Assembly: GCF_002093975.1 (NCBI RefSeq)
Contig: NZ_KZ084328.1
Span: 187,088-251,087 of the forward strand
Length of the DNA: 64,000 bases
Origin: Thermoactinospora rubra
Lineage (GTDB): Bacteria > Actinomycetota > Actinomycetes > Streptosporangiales > Streptosporangiaceae
Direction: 5' to 3'
Under the pieces are notes generated by a model. The model searched no databases and was not told the origin of the DNA. It saw nothing but the letters and a program-made list of their open reading frames with translations. Shown here in pieces: positions 57,196 through 64,000 of this stretch (its first letter is position 1; each line of letters starts with the position of its first letter). The translations under genes and the position numbers were made by a program.

Positions 57196-57753
57196 ATGCG
57201 TTGCGTCCAGGTCACCGGCGCCCGTCTCCGCCTTCGGGAGGTCACCCGCGACGACGTCGACGCCCTGCACGCGATCTACGGCGATCCCGCGGCCACCGAG
57301 CACCTCCCCTTCGACCCGCGCACGCCGGAGGAGGTGGCCGAGATCGTCGAGGAGGCGATCGAGGCGGCGATGGCCGAGCCGCGCAGGTTGTACCTGCTGG
57401 CCGTCACCGACGTCCACGACGGGCGGGTCATCGGCGTCGCGCGGCTCCAGATCGAGGCCGACCACCCGCACAGCGCCGAGATCGGCCTGGCGCTGCGGCC
57501 GGAGACATGGGGCCGCGGGCTCGGCACCGACCTGGTGCGGATGCTGCTGTCCTTCGGCTTCCGCGACCTGCGCCTGCACCGCATCTGGGGCGCCCGCTCC
57601 CCCGCCAACGTCCCGGCCCAGCTGGCGATGCTCGTGGCCGGGATGGTGGAGGAGGGCCGGGTGCGCCACCACTACCGGACGCCGCGGGGCTGGCGCGACT
57701 CGATCGTGCACTCGGCCCTGGAGGACGAGTGGGACGGCGACCGGCGCAGATGA
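57196..57753 (+). CDS. GNAT-family N-acetyltransferase
   Basis: 185-residue acyltransferase of the RimJ/RimL type. ATG 57196; an upstream ATG (57148) is less likely. GARLRLREVTRDDVDALHAIYGDP opens the fold, and RPETWGRGLGTDLVRMLLSFGF holds the acetyl-CoA loop (RGLGT). HRIWGARSPANVPAQLAMLVAGMVEEGRVR is the usual C-terminal part. The acceptor is unknown. Confidence 0.9.
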   Translation: MRCVQVTGARLRLREVTRDDVDALHAIYGDPAATEHLPFDPRTPEEVAEIVEEAIEAAMAEPRRLYLLAVTDVHDGRVIGVARLQIEADHPHSAEIGLALRPETWGRGLGTDLVRMLLSFGFRDLRLHRIWGARSPANVPAQLAMLVAGMVEEGRVRHHYRTPRGWRDSIVHSALEDEWDGDRRR

Positions 57754-57759
57754 GCCCTC

Positions 57760-58218
57760 TCAGAGGTAGGCCCGGGCGGCGGTGACCAGATCCGCCACCG
57801 CGTCGCGCGTGTCGACGAGCATCGCCCCCTCGGGGGTGCGCTCGCGCACGTCGCGGTCGCGGATGGCGAACACGGCCGGGACCGGCGCGCCCGTCTCGCC
57901 GAACCGCGCCGCCACCACCGCCGCCACCGCCCTCCTGAGGTCGGCGACCACCTGCCTGGCCGTGTGCCCCTCGCCGGCGGCGGCGAGGTAGCCAAGCAGG
58001 CCGGCGAACCGCATCTCCGTGCGGGAGGGCGGCCGCTGCCCGGGCAGCACCGGCCGGTCGAGCCAGAACACCCGCCCCACCAGGAAGCCGTCGTAGCGCA
58101 GGCCGTCGCGGTCGAGGGAACGCGCCGCCTCGGCGACGATCTCCCCGAACTCCGCCAGGTCCGCCCCGGGCGGCAGGTCGGTGGTGACGAACAGCGGCAC
58201 GATGAGCGCGTCGAGCAT
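57760..58218 (-). CDS. hypothetical protein
   Basis: 152 residues, ATG 58218, with no family recognised. It is acidic and Ala-rich, with no signal peptide or membrane segment. The pattern FVTTDLPPGADLAEFGEIV, YDGFLVGRVFWLDRPV and FAIRDRDVRERTPEGAMLVDTRDAVADLV suggests a mixed alpha/beta fold. It is convergent with the GNAT gene, 6 bases apart. Codon use with GC-rich third positions supports a real gene. Confidence 0.65.
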   Translation of the reverse strand: MLDALIVPLFVTTDLPPGADLAEFGEIVAEAARSLDRDGLRYDGFLVGRVFWLDRPVLPGQRPPSRTEMRFAGLLGYLAAAGEGHTARQVVADLRRAVAAVVAARFGETGAPVPAVFAIRDRDVRERTPEGAMLVDTRDAVADLVTAARAYL

Positions 58219-58262
58219 GCGGCACATCGTAGAGGCCGCCACCGACACCCGCGGGCCGGCGC

Positions 58263-59741
58263 TCAGAACGTGATGAGCGGTCCGCCGAACAGACTCGCCA
58301 CGAAGTTGACGAAGAAGAACCCGAAGAACAGGAAGTTGAGGACCAGGATCACGTAGTGCCACGGCCTCGGCCGCGCCGGCCTGGGCAGCTTGCTGTTGAG
58401 GTACATCAGCAGGAACGGGTAGATCAGCGCGCCCAGGTTGGACATGTTCGCCGACCAGTTGATCAGGTTCTGCGGCAGCGTCAGGTGGATGATCACGGAG
58501 ATCACCACCAGCATGACGATCATGAACGGGTAGTAGAAGCGCCGGGGGTCGCCCTCGATCCTGGCGCGAAGCCTCGGGCTGGTCGCGTGAGCGGCGTCGG
58601 TGGTGACGCGCACCATCGCCTCGAAGATGCCCAGCTGCGTGGAGAACAGGACGAGCACGCCCACCAGCAGCAGCAGGTAGAACAGGCCCCTGCCGTACTC
58701 CTGGCCGAGAGCGGCGGCCGTGAAGGTGGGGATGTTGGCGTCGGTCGGCCGCTCCCCGGTCAGCCGTACGGCCTGCGTCATGAGGATGGTGGGCAGCAGC
58801 ATGCCGAGCATGGCGCCGACGAAGAAGACGCCCCACATGTCGGTCAGCAGCAGCCGGTACCACCGCTTCCAGCGCGCCGCGTTCCCCGCGTCGTCGGGGA
58901 AGGTCACGCCGCTGGCCATGATCTCCCGCCGCTCGCCGCGCAGGCCGGAGATGAAGCCGGCCCGGTAGCCCATGCCGTACCCCTTGTCGCGGTAGTGGCC
59001 CATGACGTACCAGTTCAGCCCGGAGGCCAGCGCGGTGAAGCCGGCGATGGCGCCGATCTGCGTCGCGGTGATCCCGGCGGGCGGGGCGGCGGGGGTGAAG
59101 AAGCCGCGGATGCCCTCCCACCACAGCTCGAAGGGCACCACGAACAGGTCGACGGCGACGAGGATGAGCAGGATCGCGGCGACCATCACCCAGTTGGCCA
59201 GCTCCAGCGCCCGGCTGATGCGGCGGGCGAAGGCGGTGATGAGGAAGACCAGCACCAGCAGCGCGATGGCCCACAGCCTGGGCTCCTCGGCGCCCCGGGG
59301 CGGCACGACGCCGTGCACGAGCGCGTAGACGCCCTGCCCCGCCGAGGCGGCCCAGCCGCCGGCGATGAACGCGAAGATGACGACGAACACCGACAGCGGC
59401 ACCCACAGCCACCAGCCCGGCGGCACGCGCCCCCAGCCGACGACCGGTACCTCGCCGGTGGCCATCACGTACCGCGAGCACTCCACGTTGTAGAACGTCT
59501 GCAGCAGCGCCGAGACGACGATCACCCATCCGACGCCGACGAAGCCGAACTCCCCGATGTTGCGCGGGCCGATGAGCCACTCGCCGCTGCCGATCGAGAT
59601 GCCCAGCGCGATCAGGCTGGGGCCGACAGCGTACTTGACCAGCTCCTTGGGGCCGATCCGGGAGACCTTGAAGACCTCTTCAGGCGTGGGCAGGTCGGCG
59701 ACCTCGAGATCCGGGCGGCTGACTCCGAGTTTGTACGGCAT
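58263..59741 (-). CDS. Nramp-related membrane transporter
   Basis: 492-residue protein with about 11-12 membrane segments. ATG 59741. The first segment region (GPSLIALGISIGSGEWLIGPRN) is where classical Nramp proteins carry the metal-binding DPGN; here it is replaced by GSGEW, as in Nramp-like carriers of uncertain substrate. Later pieces (SGLNWYVMGHYRDKGYGMGYRAGFI, LFSTQLGIFEAMVRVTTDAA) are typical of this actinomycete subgroup. It may not transport divalent metals. Confidence 0.8.
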   Translation of the reverse strand: MPYKLGVSRPDLEVADLPTPEEVFKVSRIGPKELVKYAVGPSLIALGISIGSGEWLIGPRNIGEFGFVGVGWVIVVSALLQTFYNVECSRYVMATGEVPVVGWGRVPPGWWLWVPLSVFVVIFAFIAGGWAASAGQGVYALVHGVVPPRGAEEPRLWAIALLVLVFLITAFARRISRALELANWVMVAAILLILVAVDLFVVPFELWWEGIRGFFTPAAPPAGITATQIGAIAGFTALASGLNWYVMGHYRDKGYGMGYRAGFISGLRGERREIMASGVTFPDDAGNAARWKRWYRLLLTDMWGVFFVGAMLGMLLPTILMTQAVRLTGERPTDANIPTFTAAALGQEYGRGLFYLLLLVGVLVLFSTQLGIFEAMVRVTTDAAHATSPRLRARIEGDPRRFYYPFMIVMLVVISVIIHLTLPQNLINWSANMSNLGALIYPFLLMYLNSKLPRPARPRPWHYVILVLNFLFFGFFFVNFVASLFGGPLITF

Positions 59742-59816
59742 GGCACGCCTCCTCAGCTTCAGCGTGATCCCGGATCAGGCCGCCCGCAAGACCCATTTCG
59801 GCCTGCACCTGGGGCT

Positions 59817-60986
59817 TCACACGAGCGTGGAGTACAGCTCCAGGGTCCGTTCGGCGATGCGCTCCCACGAGAAGTGCTCGACCGCCCGCGCCCGCCCCGC
59901 CCGGCCCAGGGCCGCGGCGCGGCCGGGGTCGGCGAGCAGCGCGTTGACGCGCGAGGCGAGCTCGGCCGCGAAGGCGTCGGGGTCGCGCGGCTCGCCGTCG
60001 GGCCGCTGGCCGATCGGCACCAGCAGCCCCGTCTCCCCGTCGGCGACGACCTCGGGGATGCCGCCGGTCGCGGTGGCCACCACGGCGGTCTCGCAGGCCA
60101 TGGCCTCCAGGTTGACGATGCCCATGGGCTCGTAGACCGACGGGCACACGAACACCGTGGCGTGCGTGAGCAGCTGGATCACCTCGTGCTTGGGCAGCAT
60201 CTCGGAGATCCACACGACGCCGTCGCGCTTCAGCCCCCGCACGAGCCCGGTGACCTCCTCGGCGATCTCCGGCGTGTCGGGGGCGCCCGCGCACAGCACC
60301 AGCTGCGCCCCCGGGTCGAAGGAGCGGGCCGCGTGGAGCAGGTGGACCAGGCCCTTCTGCCGGGTGATGCGGCCCACGAAGACGACGTACGGCCTGGCCG
60401 GGTCGACGCCGTGCTTGCGCAGCGCGTCGTGGCCGTGGTCGGGGGCGTACTCGACGGTGTCGATGCCGTTGTGGATGACGCTGACCTTCTCGGGCGCGAT
60501 GCCGGGGTAGGCGGCCAGCACGTCGCGCCGCATGCCCTCCGACACGGCGACGACGGCGTCGGCGGCCTCCAGCGCGGTCCGCTCGGCCCAGGAGGAGATC
60601 CGGTACCCGCCGCCGAGCTGCTCGGCCTTCCAGGGGCGCAGCGGCTCCAGGCTGTGCGTGGTGATCACGTGCGGCATGCCGTACAGGAGCTTGGCCACGT
60701 GCCCGGCGAAGTTGGCGTACCACGTGTGGCTGTGCACCACGTCGGCGCCCTCGCAGGCCGCCGCCATCTCCAGGTCCACCCCGAGGACCTGCAGGGCCGG
60801 GTTGGCGGTCTCCAGCCCGCCCGGGATGCGGTAGGCGGACACGCCGGGCTCCTCACGCGGGCCGCCGAAGCACCGCACGCGCACGTCCGCCAGGCGGCGC
60901 AGCTCGCGGGAGAGGTATTCCATGTGCACGCCGGCGCCCCCGTACACCTCGGGCGGATACTCCCGGCTCAGCAGATCGACACGCAT
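59817..60986 (-). CDS. glgA: glycogen synthase / alpha-maltose-1-phosphate synthase (GT4)
   Basis: 389-residue GT4 glycosyltransferase of the actinobacterial GlgA/GlgM type, which uses ADP-glucose made by GlgC. ATG 60986. REYPPEVYGGAGVHMEYLSREL, HSHTWYANFAGHVAKLLY, VIHNGIDTVEY, VVFVGRITRQKGL and the EX7E-type motif CPSVYEPMGIVNLEAMAC are diagnostic. In mycobacteria this enzyme (GlgM) makes maltose 1-phosphate for glycogen and capsular glucan. It is divergent from glgC with an 80-bp gap, the standard actinomycete arrangement. Confidence 0.93.
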   Translation of the reverse strand: MRVDLLSREYPPEVYGGAGVHMEYLSRELRRLADVRVRCFGGPREEPGVSAYRIPGGLETANPALQVLGVDLEMAAACEGADVVHSHTWYANFAGHVAKLLYGMPHVITTHSLEPLRPWKAEQLGGGYRISSWAERTALEAADAVVAVSEGMRRDVLAAYPGIAPEKVSVIHNGIDTVEYAPDHGHDALRKHGVDPARPYVVFVGRITRQKGLVHLLHAARSFDPGAQLVLCAGAPDTPEIAEEVTGLVRGLKRDGVVWISEMLPKHEVIQLLTHATVFVCPSVYEPMGIVNLEAMACETAVVATATGGIPEVVADGETGLLVPIGQRPDGEPRDPDAFAAELASRVNALLADPGRAAALGRAGRARAVEHFSWERIAERTLELYSTLV

Positions 60987-61066
60987 GGCACGACACTAGA
61001 GCCTGGAGGGCGCGAACGGCCGTCACCCGGTATGGTAGGCGCCCCGTTTCGGGGTAGCTTCTGACC

Positions 61067-62305
61067 ATGAAATCCTCGCCCAAGGTCCTCGCGGTCGTGC
61101 TAGCCGGTGGAGAAGGCAAGCGCCTGATGCCCCTCACCGCGGACCGGGCGAAACCCGCGGTGCCGTTCGGGGGGATGTACCGGCTCATCGACTTCGTGCT
61201 GTCCAACCTCGCCAACGGCCACTACCTGAAGATCGTCGTGCTGACGCAGTACAAGAACCACAGCCTCGACCGGCACATCTCCCGCACCTGGCGGCTGTCG
61301 GCGATGCTGGGCAACTACGTCACGCCCGTCCCGGCCCAGCAGCGGCTGGGGCCCAGGTGGTTCGCGGGGTCGGCCGACGCGCTGTTCCAGAACCTCAACC
61401 TCATCTACGACGAGATGCCCGAGCACGTGATCGTGTTCGGGGCCGACCACATCTACCGCATGGACCCCCGCCAGATGGTGGCCCAGCACGTCGACTCCGG
61501 CGCGGACGTGACCGTGGCGGCCATCCGGCAGCCGCTGTCGCTGGCCGACCAGTTCGGCGTGATCGAGACCGACCCGGCGGGGCGCAGGATCGTGGCCTTC
61601 CGCGAGAAGCCCAAGGACGCGGTCGGGCTGCCCGACGCGCCCGACCAGATCTTCGCCTCGATGGGCAACTACGTGTTCAGGACGCAGGCGATGATCGACG
61701 CGCTGCGGGAGGACGCCCTCGATCCCACCAGCAAGCACGACCTCGGCGGCAACATCATCCCGATGATGGTCAAGTCGGGCGGCGCGGAGGTCTACGACTT
61801 CGCCCACAACATGGTGCCCGGCTCCACCGAGCGCGACCGCGGCTACTGGCGCGACGTGGGGACCCTGGACGCCTACTACGAGGCCAACATGGACCTCATC
61901 GCCCCCCACCCGGTCTTCAACCTCTACAACGACCAGTGGCCCATCTACACCGGCCACGATCCGCTGCCCCCGGCGAAGTTCGTGCACAACGTGGGCGACC
62001 GGGTCGGCCGGGCCGTCGAGTCGCTGGTCTCCCCCGGCGTGATCATCTCCGGCGGTACGGCGCAGCGGTCCATCCTGTCGCCCCGCGTGGTGCTCCACTC
62101 GCACTCGCTGGTGGAGGACTCGGTGCTGATGGACAACGTCAAGATCGGCAGGGGGGCGATCGTCCGCCGGGCGATCATCGACAAGAACGTCGTGATCCCC
62201 GACGGCGCCAGGATCGGCTTCGACCTCGACTACGACCGCACCCGCTTCGCGGTCACCCGCAGCGGCGTCGTGGTCATCGGCAAGAACGAGGTCGTGGACC
62301 GGTAG
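61067..62305 (+). CDS. glgC: glucose-1-phosphate adenylyltransferase
   Basis: 412-residue enzyme making ADP-glucose, the donor for GlgA. ATG 61067. The N-terminal nucleotidyltransferase domain has [39 protein letters not shown] and REKPKDA; SGNxVF-type strands and the left-handed beta-helix ([57 protein letters not shown]) follow. Length is typical. The glgA/glgC divergent gap includes a CCCCG-TTT-CGGGG hairpin (61042-61054). Confidence 0.96.
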   Translation: MKSSPKVLAVVLAGGEGKRLMPLTADRAKPAVPFGGMYRLIDFVLSNLANGHYLKIVVLTQYKNHSLDRHISRTWRLSAMLGNYVTPVPAQQRLGPRWFAGSADALFQNLNLIYDEMPEHVIVFGADHIYRMDPRQMVAQHVDSGADVTVAAIRQPLSLADQFGVIETDPAGRRIVAFREKPKDAVGLPDAPDQIFASMGNYVFRTQAMIDALREDALDPTSKHDLGGNIIPMMVKSGGAEVYDFAHNMVPGSTERDRGYWRDVGTLDAYYEANMDLIAPHPVFNLYNDQWPIYTGHDPLPPAKFVHNVGDRVGRAVESLVSPGVIISGGTAQRSILSPRVVLHSHSLVEDSVLMDNVKIGRGAIVRRAIIDKNVVIPDGARIGFDLDYDRTRFAVTRSGVVVIGKNEVVDR

Positions 62306-62311
62306 CCCGGG

Positions 62312-63271
62312 TCAGGCGGCGCCCAGGGCGGCGCGGACCTCCTCCATGCGCCGCATCACGGCCAGGCTGTCGGCCACCGGCATGACCTCGCTCTCGGTGC
62401 GGCCCTCGGCCAGCGCCGCCGCGACCTCCCGCGCCTGCTCCTGGTAGCCGCCGCGGGAGGGGTCCAGCACGTGCTCCTCGGGCTCGACGCCGGGCCCGCT
62501 CAGCACCATCCGCCCGGGCGCCCAGAAGGGCGCGGGCAGGTCGGCGCGCAGGCCGGTGCCGACCACGGTGGCGCTGTTGGCCATGGGGCTGACCAGCGAG
62601 GTCTCCAGCAGCGCCCGCGCGCCCCCGGCGTAGGTCAGCAGCATCCCGGCCTCGGCGTCGACCCCGCTGGGCGCCAGCGTGCCCGTCACGTGCAGCGCCT
62701 CCGGCTCGCCGAGCAGCAGGTGGGCCAGGGCCAGCGGGTAGACGCCCAGGTCCAGCACCGCGCCGCCCGCGGTCGCCGGGTTCCACAGCCGGTGCTGCGG
62801 GTCGTAGGGCGCCACGAAGCCGAAGGACGCCTGGACCGAGCGGATCTCGCCGAACCGCCCGTCGGCGGCCAGGCGCCTGATGAGGGGGTTGAAGCGCATC
62901 CACATGGCCTCCATGAGGAACACCCCCGCGTCCTTGGCCAGCTTCGCCATGCGCTCGGCGTCGGCCAGGGACCCGGCCAGCGGCTTCTCGCACAGCACCG
63001 CCTTGCCCTCGGCGATGGCCGGCTCCGCCACCGCCAGGTGCTGGGCGTGCGGGGTGGCGACGTAGACGACGTCCACCTCCGGGTCGGCGCACAGGGCGGC
63101 GTAGGATCCGTAGGAGCGCTCGGCCCCCAGCTCCGCGGCCAGCGCCGCCGCCCTGCCCGCGTCGCGCGAGCCGACCGCCGCCACGCGCATTCCCGGTTCC
63201 GCGGCGATCACCGCTCCCACGGTCCGCGCGATCCCGCCCGTCGCCGCGATGCCCCAGCCGAGCTTCTTCAC
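62312..63271 (-). CDS. Gfo/Idh/MocA-family NAD(P)-dependent oxidoreductase
   Basis: 319-residue sugar-type dehydrogenase. GTG 63271 follows GGGGGGGA. The Rossmann motif is WGIAATGGIARTVGAVIAA, the EKP motif that carries the catalytic Lys is in VLCEKPLAGS, and EAMWMRFNPLIRR and GGAVLDLGVYPL are typical of the family. It may act on a sugar or inositol; the substrate is unknown. It lies convergent with glgC. Confidence 0.92.
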   Translation of the reverse strand: MKKLGWGIAATGGIARTVGAVIAAEPGMRVAAVGSRDAGRAAALAAELGAERSYGSYAALCADPEVDVVYVATPHAQHLAVAEPAIAEGKAVLCEKPLAGSLADAERMAKLAKDAGVFLMEAMWMRFNPLIRRLAADGRFGEIRSVQASFGFVAPYDPQHRLWNPATAGGAVLDLGVYPLALAHLLLGEPEALHVTGTLAPSGVDAEAGMLLTYAGGARALLETSLVSPMANSATVVGTGLRADLPAPFWAPGRMVLSGPGVEPEEHVLDPSRGGYQEQAREVAAALAEGRTESEVMPVADSLAVMRRMEEVRAALGAA

Positions 63272-63338
63272 CAGTCCCCCCCAGCCGTGTCGTCGGTCCC
63301 CAGGCTGGCGTGCCGTACGGCTGGGCGGCAACCGTGTC

Positions 63339-63860
63339 TCACCCTTCGGCCACCGCCCCGGCCGGGCGGCGCCGCCGTACCGCCCGCAGGATCCCGGCCG
63401 GGGAGCGCAGCGCGGCCCACAGGGCGACGGCGATGTAGAGGGCCTGCTCGGGGACGCGCCGCCACAGCGGGGTGGCCGCCTCGCCGGCGAAGGGCGTCTC
63501 GCTCACGGCCGCGTAGACGTTCGCGGGCAGCAGCGCCACGAACAGCAGCGCCAGGGCCAGCCCCGCGGCGCGGCGGGTGGCGGGCGCCACGAGCCCGGCC
63601 GCGCCCGCCAATTCCAGCACGCCCGTCAGGTACACCGTCGCGCTGGGGAAGGGCACGAACGGCGGCACCATGCGGACCAGGTCGGCGTGGTTGGGCATGA
63701 CCGTGACGCTCTCCGGCACGAAGTGCGCGCAGGCGGTGAGCACCAGCATGACGGCCAGCCCATGGGCCGCACTGGCGTGCCATGTGGCCCACCGGCGCGC
63801 GCCCAGCGCGCCGAGCAGGCGGAAGGTGAGCGTGGCGGCGACGAGGACAGCGGGGATCAT
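63339..63860 (-). CDS. DoxX-like membrane protein
   Basis: 173-residue membrane protein with about four hydrophobic segments. ATG 63860 after GGAGGAG. PNHADLVRMVPPFVPFPSATVYLTGVLELAGAAGLV is typical of the DoxX-like group. Its C-terminal 25 residues are Arg-rich and soluble. A 29-base palindrome lies just upstream, so a repressor probably controls it. Function unknown. Confidence 0.85.
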   Translation of the reverse strand: MIPAVLVAATLTFRLLGALGARRWATWHASAAHGLAVMLVLTACAHFVPESVTVMPNHADLVRMVPPFVPFPSATVYLTGVLELAGAAGLVAPATRRAAGLALALLFVALLPANVYAAVSETPFAGEAATPLWRRVPEQALYIAVALWAALRSPAGILRAVRRRRPAGAVAEG

Positions 63861-63873
63861 CAGCGTTCTCCTC

Positions 63874-63902
63874 CCTATTGGATAGTGACACTATCCAATA
63901 GG
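63874..63902. promoter_or_regulatory. 29-base perfect palindrome (TetR-like operator)
   Basis: CCTATTGGATAGTG is mirrored exactly around a central A (63888). It starts 14 bases before the DoxX-like start and 62 bases before the start of a divergent gene. The inner part GGATAGTG/CACTATCC looks like TetR-family operators, and the regulator could be the divergent gene. Confidence 0.7.
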
Positions 63903-63963
63903 TCCGGCGGAAGCGCAAGCGACGGGCAAGGTCCTTGCAAGAGGCCGGGTCCACCGTGAGAGC

Positions 63964-64000
63964 ATGACCGCCGCAGCCCTGGCCGCCCGTGTGCGCACGG
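63964..64000 (+). CDS. start of a divergent gene, possibly the regulator (partial)
   Basis: ATG 63964 opens the frame TAAALAARVRT to the end of the window; AGAG is the only weak ribosome binding site. Only 12 codons are visible. The position opposite the DoxX-like gene and beside the palindrome suggests a TetR-type regulator, but the sequence is too short to say. Confidence 0.35.
   Translation, partial: MTAAALAARVRT

Overview
The window is high-GC DNA with GTG and TTG starts, overlapping stop/start codons and several long plant-polysaccharide loci. This fits an actinomycete. Together with the DUF574-type methyltransferase, the modular GH48/GH9/GH5/GH10 enzymes and the actinobacterial GlgA/GlgC pair, it suggests Streptosporangiales (a Nonomuraea-like genus). 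The genus is an inference and could be wrong.

From 1 to about 45.5 kb the window is almost entirely a plant cell-wall degradation island. Positions 1-8040 hold four secreted enzymes in a row: GH48 and GH9 cellulases, a GH5_8-type mannanase and a GH10 xylanase. The last three carry Fn3-CBM2 tails, and each gene ends in a strong hairpin. Positions 8063-20344 hold a xyloglucan-type oligosaccharide module: a secreted GH3, an ABC importer (MalG, MalF and MalE types), a GH31 alpha-xylosidase, a GH95 alpha-fucosidase/galactosidase and a GH42 beta-galactosidase. A roughly 235-bp IS605/TnpB-type remnant splits the GH31 gene from the importer genes. Positions 20373-38600 hold a rhamnogalacturonan-I (RG-I) module: two LacI regulators, a CE7 acetyl esterase, a second GH42, YesU-like (DUF1961) and YesV-like (DUF624) proteins, an LplABC-type importer, two tandem exo-RG-lyase-like proteins and a PL11 endo-lyase. 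Two broken acetylesterase genes lie here, and one is fused by deletion to a second PL11 gene. Positions 40661-45544 are the L-rhamnose operon (mutarotase, isomerase, aldolase-dehydrogenase, kinase).

The genes form a chain from outside to inside: secreted enzymes cut polymers, importers bring in oligosaccharides, intracellular exo-enzymes trim them, and the rhamnose released from RG-I enters central metabolism. Seven near-palindromic sites resembling TTGAAACGTTTCAA lie before the RG-I and rhamnose transcription units and none was seen before the cellulose or xyloglucan units. This suggests a local LacI regulon.

From 45.6 kb to the end the genes are mixed: an ECF41-like sigma factor, a DUF574 methyltransferase, a nitrilase-family protein, alkB with a candidate LexA box and a decayed kinase gene behind it, an alpha/beta hydrolase, three MFS transporters, a GntR regulator, an SPFH protein, a CbiX-like protein, a GNAT, an Nramp-related transporter, divergent glgA/glgC, a Gfo/Idh/MocA oxidoreductase, a DoxX-like membrane protein and the first codons of a divergent gene. 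No tRNA, rRNA or CRISPR array was seen. The only gene-poor stretches near or above 300 bp are 35862-36356 (terminator, pseudogene and operators) and 13858-14098 (the IS remnant).
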